From Vicingus serpentipes (GTDB lineage: Bacteria > Bacteroidota > Bacteroidia > Flavobacteriales_E > Vicingaceae), in contig JAGFIT010000066.1 in NCBI GenBank assembly GCA_024103385.1, positions 1 to 44,313 on the forward strand: a stretch of 44,313 bases of DNA, given 5' to 3'. The stretch's first letter is position 1. Each line of letters starts with the position of its first letter. The translations under genes were made by a program, and so were the position numbers. Below are positions 33,905-41,368 of this stretch, piece by piece. The notes under the pieces are model-generated. The model made no database searches, had not been told where the DNA came from, and saw nothing but the letters and a program-made list of their open reading frames with translations.

Positions 33905-34810
33905 TTGTTTAACAACAAGCCTCTCAGCCTTCTTTTAATTACACTCCTCTACTTTTTATGGGTTTATTTTTTTGTAGGAATAAGACCGGATCACTTCGCT
34001 TTAATCACAATTGTTTTAGCAAGTTATTTCATTCATCCTTTCACTAAAAAAATCGTTACCGCATTTTTTATCTTTATTGTGTACTGGGTAATTTATGATT
34101 CCATGCGTGTTTTCCCTAACTACTTAGTTAATGATATTCATATTCTTGAACCTTATCAATTTGAAAAATCGCTGTTTGGTATTCCATTCAACAACAATAT
34201 TTTATCTCCCAACGAATATTTTTCAGCTACCTCCACCACCACTTTAGATGTAATGAGTGGACTATTTTACATTAATTGGGTGCCCATACCACTACTATTT
34301 GCTACTTACCTGTTTTTTAACAACAAGTTTTTACTGCTCCAGTTTTTTAGTGCCTTTTTAGTGGTTAATTTAATAGGATTTATAGGCTATTATGCTTTTC
34401 CAGCAGCACCTCCATGGTATTATGCTGAGTATGGAAATCAGGTATTATTTAATACTCCTGGTAATTGTGCCGGGTTGGCCAATTTTGACGCTTTTTTCAA
34501 TATTGACCTCTTTCATAGTTTGTACGAAAAAAATGCCAATGTATTTGCTGCTATGCCCTCTTTGCATGCTTCTTACCCCATAATTGTTTTAATCTATGCA
34601 ATTAAGCAAAAAATCCGTTTAGGAATTATTATATTTGTCGTCTTCTTAGCCGGTATATGGTTTTCTGCAGTTTATTCAGGCCACCATTACGTTATAGATT
34701 TGCTAGCTGGAGGGATTTGTGCTTTAATGGGTATTTTTCTTTTTGATAAAATATTGTTAAACGTACCGAAAATAAACAATTGGTTATTAAATTATTCAAC
34801 TAAAATATAA
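33905..34810 (+). CDS. PAP2-superfamily membrane enzyme of AUR1 / inositol-phosphoceramide synthase type
   Basis: The 301-residue, about eight-helix membrane protein has the lipid phosphatase/transferase motifs. These are YAFPAAPPWY in a loop, MPSLHAS (residues 217-223, catalytic H221) and YSGHHYVIDLLAGG (residues 257-270, with H261 and D265). The APPW loop and HHYxxD form resemble fungal AUR1 and bacterial relatives that transfer a phosphoinositol head group to ceramide. Context with inositol synthase favours that over a plain phosphatase. The start is a TTG; no upstream in-frame ATG exists. Inositol synthase follows after 12 nt. Confidence 0.8.
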   Translation: MFNNKPLSLLLITLLYFLWVYFFVGIRPDHFALITIVLASYFIHPFTKKIVTAFFIFIVYWVIYDSMRVFPNYLVNDIHILEPYQFEKSLFGIPFNNNILSPNEYFSATSTTTLDVMSGLFYINWVPIPLLFATYLFFNNKFLLLQFFSAFLVVNLIGFIGYYAFPAAPPWYYAEYGNQVLFNTPGNCAGLANFDAFFNIDLFHSLYEKNANVFAAMPSLHASYPIIVLIYAIKQKIRLGIIIFVVFLAGIWFSAVYSGHHYVIDLLAGGICALMGIFLFDKILLNVPKINNWLLNYSTKI

Positions 34811-34822
34811 ACACAACATAAT

Positions 34823-36148
34823 ATGAAACCAGAAATTGCTAGTGCTGAAGGGAAATTAGGTATTTTATTACCAGGTTTAGGAGCTGTGGCTACCACCTTA
34901 ATAGCAGGAGTTTATGCCGTAAACAAAGGAATATCAAAACCTATTGGATCCACAACTCAAATGGGTACCATTAGACTTGGAAAAAGAACAGAAAATAATT
35001 CTCCTTTAATTAAAGATTTTATTCCTTTAGCTGATATCAAAAACCTTGTTTTTGGTGGTTGGGATATTTTTGAGGATAATGTATATGAATCTGCCGTTCA
35101 TGCTGGTGTTTTGGATAGGTATTTGTTAGAACAAATTAAACCAGAGTTAGAGGCTATCAAGCCAATGAAAGCAGTTTTTGACAAAAAATACGTTACAAAA
35201 CTAGAAGGGACCTATTACAAATCTGGTGCTACTAAAATGGATTTAGCTGACCAGTTAAGACAAGACATCAGAGACTTTAAAGCAAAAAACAATTGTGATC
35301 GTTTAGCAATGGTGTGGTGTGGCTCTACAGAAATTTATATTGAAGAAACAGCTGTTCACCAAACCATAGAGAGTTTAGAGGAAGGATTACGTAATAATGA
35401 TGAAAACATTCCTTCAAGTATGATTTATGCTTATGCTGCTATTATGGAAGGTGTTCCTTATGCTAACGGAGCCCCTAACTTATCAGCAGACATTCCTGCA
35501 TTAATTGCTTTGGCAAAAAGAAATAATGTGCCAATTTGTGGTAAAGATTTTAAAACTGGACAAACGTTAATGAAAACCATTTTAGCGCCAGGGTTAAAAA
35601 CAAGGTCTTTAGGTATTGCCGGATGGTTCTCAACAAACATTTTAGGAAACAGAGATGGTGAAGTATTAGACGATCCTGCTAGTTTTAAAACTAAAGAAGT
35701 ATCTAAACTAAGTGTACTTGACAGCATCTTAGAACCAGAAAAAAACCCTGATTTATATAAAGATTTGTACCATAAAGTAAGAATTAACTATTACCCTCCT
35801 CACGGAGATAACAAAGAAGGTTGGGACAATTTAGATATTTTTGGATGGTTAGGCTACAAAATGCAAATTAAAGTGGATTTCTTATGTAGAGATTCTATTT
35901 TAGCTGCTCCATTAGTATTGGATTTGGCTATTTTCCTTGATTTAGCTAGTAGAGCAAACATGAGTGGAATTCAAGAATGGCTTTCTTTCTTTTTCAAAGC
36001 CCCTCAAACCCCTGCTAAAAATATTCCTCCAATACACGATATCTTTAAACAAGAAATGAAATTAAAAAACACCTTGCGTTATTTACAAGGTGAAGATTTA
36101 ATTACTCATTTAGGTTTAGACTACGAAGAGGTAAAAGTAGAAGCATAA
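34823..36148 (+). CDS. ino1: myo-Inositol-1-phosphate (1L-Ins-3-P) synthase
   Basis: The 441-residue NAD-dependent enzyme converts glucose 6-phosphate to inositol 3-phosphate. The NAD-binding loop is LLPGLGAVATTLIAGV (residues 14-29). Family motifs are GGWDIFEDN, CGKDFKTGQTLMKTILAPG (about 237-255) and STNILGNRDGEVLDDP (about 267-282). KVRINYYPPHGDNKEGWDN and DSILAAPLVLDLAIF complete the active-site half. Length fits bacterial synthases. It supplies the head group for the phosphatidyltransferase and the AUR1-like enzyme. A strong terminator follows. Confidence 0.95.
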   Translation: MKPEIASAEGKLGILLPGLGAVATTLIAGVYAVNKGISKPIGSTTQMGTIRLGKRTENNSPLIKDFIPLADIKNLVFGGWDIFEDNVYESAVHAGVLDRYLLEQIKPELEAIKPMKAVFDKKYVTKLEGTYYKSGATKMDLADQLRQDIRDFKAKNNCDRLAMVWCGSTEIYIEETAVHQTIESLEEGLRNNDENIPSSMIYAYAAIMEGVPYANGAPNLSADIPALIALAKRNNVPICGKDFKTGQTLMKTILAPGLKTRSLGIAGWFSTNILGNRDGEVLDDPASFKTKEVSKLSVLDSILEPEKNPDLYKDLYHKVRINYYPPHGDNKEGWDNLDIFGWLGYKMQIKVDFLCRDSILAAPLVLDLAIFLDLASRANMSGIQEWLSFFFKAPQTPAKNIPPIHDIFKQEMKLKNTLRYLQGEDLITHLGLDYEEVKVEA

Positions 36149-36166
36149 AAATAGAATGCTATAATT

Positions 36167-36204
36167 AAAGGCTGTTATTTCAAAGTAGTAACAGCCTTTT
36201 TTTT
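36167..36204 (+). terminator. Intrinsic terminator after ino1
   Basis: AAAGGCTGTTA and TAACAGCCTTT form an 11-bp stem with an 11-nt loop, followed by a run of eight T. It ends about 12 nt before the pgpA start, so the downstream pair pgpA-gtrA depends on readthrough or its own promoter. Confidence 0.85.
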
Positions 36205-36216
36205 ATTTTTATATCC

Positions 36217-36681
36217 ATGAAGTTGATTTACAAATTATTAGCAACATCATTTGGTTCTGGTTATTCTCCGTTTGCACCAGGAACAGCAGGTGCTATAGTT
36301 GGATGTATATTATTATGGTTGCTCCAGAAATACCAACTCATAGATACTTTTAACACCCCTATCCTGTTTGTTGGTTTCATTAGCATTGTTACTCTAATAG
36401 GTATTTTTGTTACCAATAAATTAGAAGAAGATTGGGGGAAAGACCCATCAAAAGTAGTAATAGATGAGACTATTGGCCTATGGATAAGCATGATTTTGGT
36501 TCCTTTTACCTGGCTCAATTTATTACTAGCTTTTATTTTGTTTCGATTTTTTGATATTGCCAAACCATTAGGTGTAAGAAAAATGGAATCCTTAAAAGGA
36601 GGTTTAGGAGTAATGGCTGATGATGTATTAGCAGGAATTTATGCCAATATTGTACTTCAGGTAATCATTTACTTTTTATGA
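36217..36681 (+). CDS. pgpA: Phosphatidylglycerophosphatase A-like lipid phosphatase
   Basis: The 154-residue membrane protein has the PgpA opening SFGSGYSPFAPGTAGAIVG, the EEDWGKDPSKVVIDETIGLWI block and the closing GVMADDVLAGIYANI with paired aspartates near 134-135. PgpA removes the phosphate from phosphatidylglycerophosphate. In inositol-lipid loci of Bacteroidota, a PgpA-like enzyme is thought to dephosphorylate phosphatidylinositol phosphate, and placement right after ino1 suits that. Both activities are possible. Its stop overlaps the gtrA start by four bases. Confidence 0.88.
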   Translation: MKLIYKLLATSFGSGYSPFAPGTAGAIVGCILLWLLQKYQLIDTFNTPILFVGFISIVTLIGIFVTNKLEEDWGKDPSKVVIDETIGLWISMILVPFTWLNLLLAFILFRFFDIAKPLGVRKMESLKGGLGVMADDVLAGIYANIVLQVIIYFL

Positions 36682-37070
36682 ATATTAAAGCATTCATACT
36701 CTCTTTTTTGAAATACCAAACTGCTGCAATTATTGCGACTGGTGTTGATTTCGGATTATTCTTTTTACTGAAATACAGCCTCGGTTTTTGGTATGTTGCT
36801 GCTACTTTTGTTGGTGCCCTTGGAGGTGCTTTTACCAATTTCACCATCTGTCGTTATTGGGCTTTTGCAGGAGCAAACAATAAGTTGGTAAACCAAATCA
36901 CAAAATACATTATGGTTGCTGGAGGAAGTTTAATCTTAAATACTTCCCTCGTTTATTTGTTTACTGAATTGTTTAAAATCCCTTCTGATTATTCAAGAAT
37001 TGGAACAGCAATAATTGTTGCTATATGCTATAACTTCATCCTTCAAAAATACTACGTCTTTAAACAGTAA
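36678..37070 (+). CDS. GtrA-family small membrane protein
   Basis: The 130-residue protein has four transmembrane segments. The GtrA pattern is seen in FGLFFLLKYSLGFWYVAATF, then GALGGAFTNFTICRYWAF and IVAICYNFILQKYYVF. GtrA proteins are thought to move lipid-linked sugars or act in cell-surface polysaccharide and lipid decoration. Its ATGA overlap with pgpA indicates coupled translation, hinting that it may handle an inositol lipid or its glycosylated form (inference). Confidence 0.85.
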   Translation: MNIKAFILSFLKYQTAAIIATGVDFGLFFLLKYSLGFWYVAATFVGALGGAFTNFTICRYWAFAGANNKLVNQITKYIMVAGGSLILNTSLVYLFTELFKIPSDYSRIGTAIIVAICYNFILQKYYVFKQ

Positions 37071-37160
37071 TTGTTAAAAATTTGCTGTTGATAAGAACAG
37101 GTATTCTCCTTCCATTTCTTAACCTTCTTTTATTATCATTACACTACTAAAAGCAATATT

Positions 37161-38810
37161 ATGGCAAAAGCACATTTTTTTCTAATTCCATTTATAATTT
37201 TCTTGATTTCTTGTGGTAGTGATTCAACAAATGAAAGCACATCCGGAAAGAAAATATTTAGGTATAACGAATCTGAAGGAATCACTTCTTTAGACCCTGC
37301 GTTTAGTAGAAACATTGAGAACATATGGGCATGCAACCATCTTTACAATGGGTTAATCCAAATGGATGACAAACTGAATGTACAGCCTTGTATTGCTAAA
37401 GAATGGGAAATTTCTGAAGATGGAAAAACATACACATTTCACCTAAGAAATGACGTTTATTTTCATGACCACAAACTCTTTCCTAACGGAAAAGGGAGAA
37501 AAGTCACAGCAGCTGATTTTGTATATAGTTTCAACCGCTTATTAGATGAGAATGTAGCTTCACCAGGAGTATGGATATTTAACAACGTTGATTTCTCTGA
37601 AATGCATGATTTTAAAGCGTTTGAAGCAATAAATGATAGTACACTTAGTATCTACCTAACCCATCCCTTCCCTCCGTTTCTAGGTGTTTTAACCATGCAG
37701 TATTGCAGCGTAGTGGCTCATGAAATTGTGGATTATTACAAACATGATTACCGTAATAACCCTGTCGGAACTGGTCCTTTTCAATTTAAGGTGTGGGACG
37801 AAGGAAATAAAATGGTGTTCTTAAAAAATGAAAATTATTTTGAGAAAGATAGTGATGGATTAAGATTGCCTTATATTGATGGGGTTGCTGTTACGTTTGT
37901 AAAAGATGAAGAAATGGAATTTTTAAAATTCTTAAATGGTGAATTGGATTTCATCTCTGGACGTGAAGGAGGAAATAAAGATGAAATATTTACCAGTAAA
38001 GGCACATTAAAAGACGAATACAAAGAAAAGATAACCATGCTCACCTATCCTTATCTCAATACTGAATATTTAGGTTTTTTGGTGGACGAAGAGCTAGACA
38101 TTGTAAAAAACAGTCCTCTTAGCAAAAAATATGTACGACAAGCCATTAATTATGGGTTTGATCGTAAACAAATGATTTCTTTTTTGAGAAAAAACATTGG
38201 TTCTCCTGCTAATTCAGGCTTTATTCCAAAAGGATTGCCTTCTTACAATGCCAGCATAGTAAAAGGATATGAGTACAACCCAGAAAAAGCGCTTGAATTG
38301 TTATACGCTGCAGGCTATCCAAACGGAAAAGGGTTGCCTGAAATAACATTATATACTACAGCAAACTATGTGGATTTATGTGAATTTATTCAACATCAAC
38401 TTAGCGAAATTGGAATTAAAACAAAGATCGACTTAAATCCGGCAGGAACACATAGAGAACTTGTTGCGAGATCTAAACTTAACTTCTTTAGAAAATCGTG
38501 GATAGCCGATTATCCTGATGCTGAAAATTACTTGGCTCTTTTTTACAGTAAAAACTTTACACCTCACGGACCAAACTATACGCATTTCAAAAATTTTGAG
38601 TTTGACAAACTTTATGAGTTAGCTCAAAAGGAAACAGATGATGCTACCCGTTATCATTACTACCAGCAAATGGATAAAATTCTTATAGAAGAAGCACCTA
38701 TTGTTCCGCTTTATTATGACGAAGTGGTGCGCCTTATTCAGAAAAACGTAGAAGCGTTGGGGATTAATCCTGTTAATTTATTGACACTAAAAACAGTAAA
38801 GATTAATTAG
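37161..38810 (+). CDS. Oligopeptide-type ABC transporter substrate-binding lipoprotein
   Basis: The 549-residue protein has a lipoprotein signal with the lipobox LISC (cysteine near residue 18). The SBP_bac_5 fold is marked by YNESEGITSLDPAFSRNIEN, LAKEWEISEDGKTYTFHLRNDV-type strands, the PVGTGPFQFKVWD motif and KKYVRQAINYGFDRKQMIS. It would bind peptides or similar ligands at the cell envelope. No permease or ATPase gene is adjacent, so its partners lie elsewhere or it works alone. Its stop overlaps the convergent barrel gene by four bases. Confidence 0.92.
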   Translation: MAKAHFFLIPFIIFLISCGSDSTNESTSGKKIFRYNESEGITSLDPAFSRNIENIWACNHLYNGLIQMDDKLNVQPCIAKEWEISEDGKTYTFHLRNDVYFHDHKLFPNGKGRKVTAADFVYSFNRLLDENVASPGVWIFNNVDFSEMHDFKAFEAINDSTLSIYLTHPFPPFLGVLTMQYCSVVAHEIVDYYKHDYRNNPVGTGPFQFKVWDEGNKMVFLKNENYFEKDSDGLRLPYIDGVAVTFVKDEEMEFLKFLNGELDFISGREGGNKDEIFTSKGTLKDEYKEKITMLTYPYLNTEYLGFLVDEELDIVKNSPLSKKYVRQAINYGFDRKQMISFLRKNIGSPANSGFIPKGLPSYNASIVKGYEYNPEKALELLYAAGYPNGKGLPEITLYTTANYVDLCEFIQHQLSEIGIKTKIDLNPAGTHRELVARSKLNFFRKSWIADYPDAENYLALFYSKNFTPHGPNYTHFKNFEFDKLYELAQKETDDATRYHYYQQMDKILIEEAPIVPLYYDEVVRLIQKNVEALGINPVNLLTLKTVKIN

Positions 38811-39811
38811 AATTTGGCACAAGGGGCAAAAAACTTTCTTTTTCTTCTTTTCTTTTTCTTGCTGGCCACTTCATAGATTAAAGAAATCTCATGAGACCCT
38901 GCTGAGTTAGTTGCTAATCTTGATATGGTAGCATCATAACTGTATCCAATACTTAAATTATGATCCTCAATAATGTAACCTACTATTATAGCAACTGCAT
39001 CATTATTTAAAACTCCTTCATATGATTTTAATAATGGAATACCTCTATACCAAAAACCAAACACTAATGGATTATGTGTATAATAAAACCCTAAATCCAA
39101 TTGGTCATATTTTTGTTGCGATTTAAAATGAAAAACAGCATTAATATACCTTGTTTGAGTTCGCTTATCTGTTCCCTCCAGTTCAAATTTATAACCTCCA
39201 TGTGCTGAAAACTTCATATACAAAGGGCTTTCTTCATCTATCAAAGACTGGTTAGGTTGATTAATGTGATTAAAAGAAAGACCTAACCAAAGTTTTGGCG
39301 AATAAAGTAATACTCCCGTTGTAACATCTAAATAGGAAACTTTTTCTGTTGCTATATTATCAGAACTGGGACCTCCTCCTCTTGCTAATTGGTCGTTAAA
39401 AATTAATTTATTAAAATCTACTCCTCGAGTAATGTAATTAAACTTTATTCCTGGTTGTATAAACATTTTTTTATCTATCCTAAAATGATAAGAATATAAA
39501 AAACCTATTTCCGTATTTCCTAAATTTCCTGTTCCAGCCTGTTCACGGGCAAAGAGCAATCCCAAACCACTATTATATTCAGCCATATTATAGTCGTATG
39601 AAAACACATAGTTAGTGAAATGCCCGGGAATAGCCGCCCATTGATTTCTGTAACTCGTAGCTATTCTGTGCTCTATAGTAGAACCTGTAAAACCAGGATT
39701 AAGGTATAAAGGAGCGGCATTAAATTGAGTAAATTGCATATCTTGAGCCGAGCTCACAATAAAGATTGAAAGCATACCTAAAACGAGTAGAGCTTTTAAT
39801 CCTTTTATCAT
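38807..39811 (-). CDS. PorP/SprF-family type IX secretion outer-membrane protein
   Basis: The 334-residue protein has a signal peptide (LLVLGMLSIFIVSSAQ). The family opening is MQFTQFNAAPLYLNPGFTGS, then TSYRNQWAAIPGHFTNYVFS, barrel strands such as KLWLGLSFNHINQPNQSL, and a C-terminal NLSIGYSYDATISRLATNS. The end is unusually basic (KKKKRRKRKFF). SprF-type proteins partner with a large co-encoded cargo protein, helping its export or anchoring. The large PKD protein two genes upstream is that probable partner. The start overlaps the upstream stop by four bases. Confidence 0.92.
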   Translation of the reverse strand: MIKGLKALLVLGMLSIFIVSSAQDMQFTQFNAAPLYLNPGFTGSTIEHRIATSYRNQWAAIPGHFTNYVFSYDYNMAEYNSGLGLLFAREQAGTGNLGNTEIGFLYSYHFRIDKKMFIQPGIKFNYITRGVDFNKLIFNDQLARGGGPSSDNIATEKVSYLDVTTGVLLYSPKLWLGLSFNHINQPNQSLIDEESPLYMKFSAHGGYKFELEGTDKRTQTRYINAVFHFKSQQKYDQLDLGFYYTHNPLVFGFWYRGIPLLKSYEGVLNNDAVAIIVGYIIEDHNLSIGYSYDATISRLATNSAGSHEISLIYEVASKKKKRRKRKFFAPCAKF

Positions 39812-41355
39812 TTATTTGTTTTCTTTTCTAATTTATATTCTAACAAATCATTACTCTTAATATTGTACTCCAATTCCGAAGTAAACGAATGGTAATCAGG
39901 AGCCTCAATCACAATGTTGTATGTTTTTTCTGGGTCAATTAACATAATGAATTTTCCAGACAATGAATTGGGTTTATAAATTCCTTTCACTTTTTTCGAT
40001 TCATTCTCTATCAGCGTAATCTTAGAAATTGGCAACTCTTCCTTATCGTTTACCGTAATTTTAGCATTTAAAACATGCCACTTTACCATTTCATCTTTTA
40101 ATATTACTTTATAGATGTCTTGCCCCCCTAATCCCCCTTCTCTGGATGAAGAATAATACCCCACTTTTCCATTAGCACCTAACACAAAAAATATATCGTC
40201 ATTAACCGTGTTAATTTGTGATTTCAGGTTTTCTGTATTACTCCATCCTTCTTTTTCTAATTCTGATTTAAAAATATCGTAGCCACCCATATTCTGATGA
40301 CCTGTAGAGCTAAAATAAAGCGTTTTGCTATCAGAATGAATAAATGGCGCATCTTCATCGTATTTGGTATTAATAACAGGCCCCAAATTAATAGCTTTAC
40401 TCCATTTTCCATTAGGTAATCTTACCACCTTATAAATGTCCTTTCCTCCGAATCCTCCCGGACGGTCACTAGAAAAATAAAGCACCTTATCATCAATAGT
40501 AATTGAAGCACTCGTTTCAGTATATTCTGAATTAATATTGGATGGTAATTTTTGAGGTGCCTCCCACTCATCTAATCCCATCCTGCTTTCATACAAATCT
40601 CCAGACACTAAGTCTGGATTAGTTCTAAAGATAAATAAAATCTGTCCGTCTGGAGACAAGCCCACGCAAGCATCATTAGTAGCTGTATTAATCCCCTCAG
40701 GCAATTTTTTAGGCTCCATCCAGATATTGTCTTTTTTTTCTGAAACATAAATGTCTTCAAACGGTTGTTCGTTCGGATCCAATAACCCTCCAGTGCTTCC
40801 TGGTCTTCTAGAAGAGAAAAACAGCATAGATTCATCTGCTGAAATTAAAGGAACATACTCTGAATATTTTGTATTAATTGGTTCTCCCATATTATGAATA
40901 GTAACATTTCTTTTCTCTTGAACTGCTATTTCAGCATACTTTACCTTTTCAATCAATCGGTTAACTTCTTCGTTATCGTACTCTTTCTCTCCCGATATTA
41001 TTTTATAAGCGTTGTAGTAATTAATGGCTTTTTTAAATTTTTGATTAAAATGCGCAATTGCCGCTTTATACCTAAACAACTCCAAACTCTCAGCACTAGA
41101 TGATTTTAAAAAATGCTGCTCTGCTTGTTGATATTGTTCAAGTTCAAAGTAACAAACACCCATTTTAAAATTAAGTGCTTTATTCAAGCTATCCTGTTGA
41201 AATAATAAATTATAAATTTTATTTGCCCCATGATAATCTCCTATATCAAATTTCTTTGTCGCAGAAATCAATAATTTATTATACTCTTTCGATTTATCTT
41301 GCGTGTAGCCTAAAATAGTAGACATCAAAAAAACAACAACCAAACAATATTTCAT
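39808..41355 (-). CDS. TPR/PD40 repeat protein of the T9SS/gliding cluster
   Basis: The 515-residue protein has a signal peptide (VVFLMSTILGYTQ) and about three TPR-like helices pairs (25-140; ALNFKMGVCYFELEQYQQAE). A PD40-type propeller (about 150-410) follows with repeated FFSSRRPGSTGG, YFSSDRPGGFGGKDIYKV and YYSSSREGGLGGQDIYKV. The last about 100 residues look like a beta-sandwich. It resembles PorE/OmpA-type proteins but lacks the peptidoglycan-binding OmpA domain. It lies between the PKD cargo gene and the SprF-like gene in one operon. Confidence 0.88.
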   Translation of the reverse strand: MKYCLVVVFLMSTILGYTQDKSKEYNKLLISATKKFDIGDYHGANKIYNLLFQQDSLNKALNFKMGVCYFELEQYQQAEQHFLKSSSAESLELFRYKAAIAHFNQKFKKAINYYNAYKIISGEKEYDNEEVNRLIEKVKYAEIAVQEKRNVTIHNMGEPINTKYSEYVPLISADESMLFFSSRRPGSTGGLLDPNEQPFEDIYVSEKKDNIWMEPKKLPEGINTATNDACVGLSPDGQILFIFRTNPDLVSGDLYESRMGLDEWEAPQKLPSNINSEYTETSASITIDDKVLYFSSDRPGGFGGKDIYKVVRLPNGKWSKAINLGPVINTKYDEDAPFIHSDSKTLYFSSTGHQNMGGYDIFKSELEKEGWSNTENLKSQINTVNDDIFFVLGANGKVGYYSSSREGGLGGQDIYKVILKDEMVKWHVLNAKITVNDKEELPISKITLIENESKKVKGIYKPNSLSGKFIMLIDPEKTYNIVIEAPDYHSFTSELEYNIKSNDLLEYKLEKKTNK

Positions 41356-41368
41356 TTTAAACTTTATT

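Noticed and set aside
36217..36681. PgpA as a certain phosphatidylinositol-phosphate phosphatase
   Set aside because: Sequence alone cannot separate it from ordinary phosphatidylglycerophosphatase; context supports but does not prove the inositol role.
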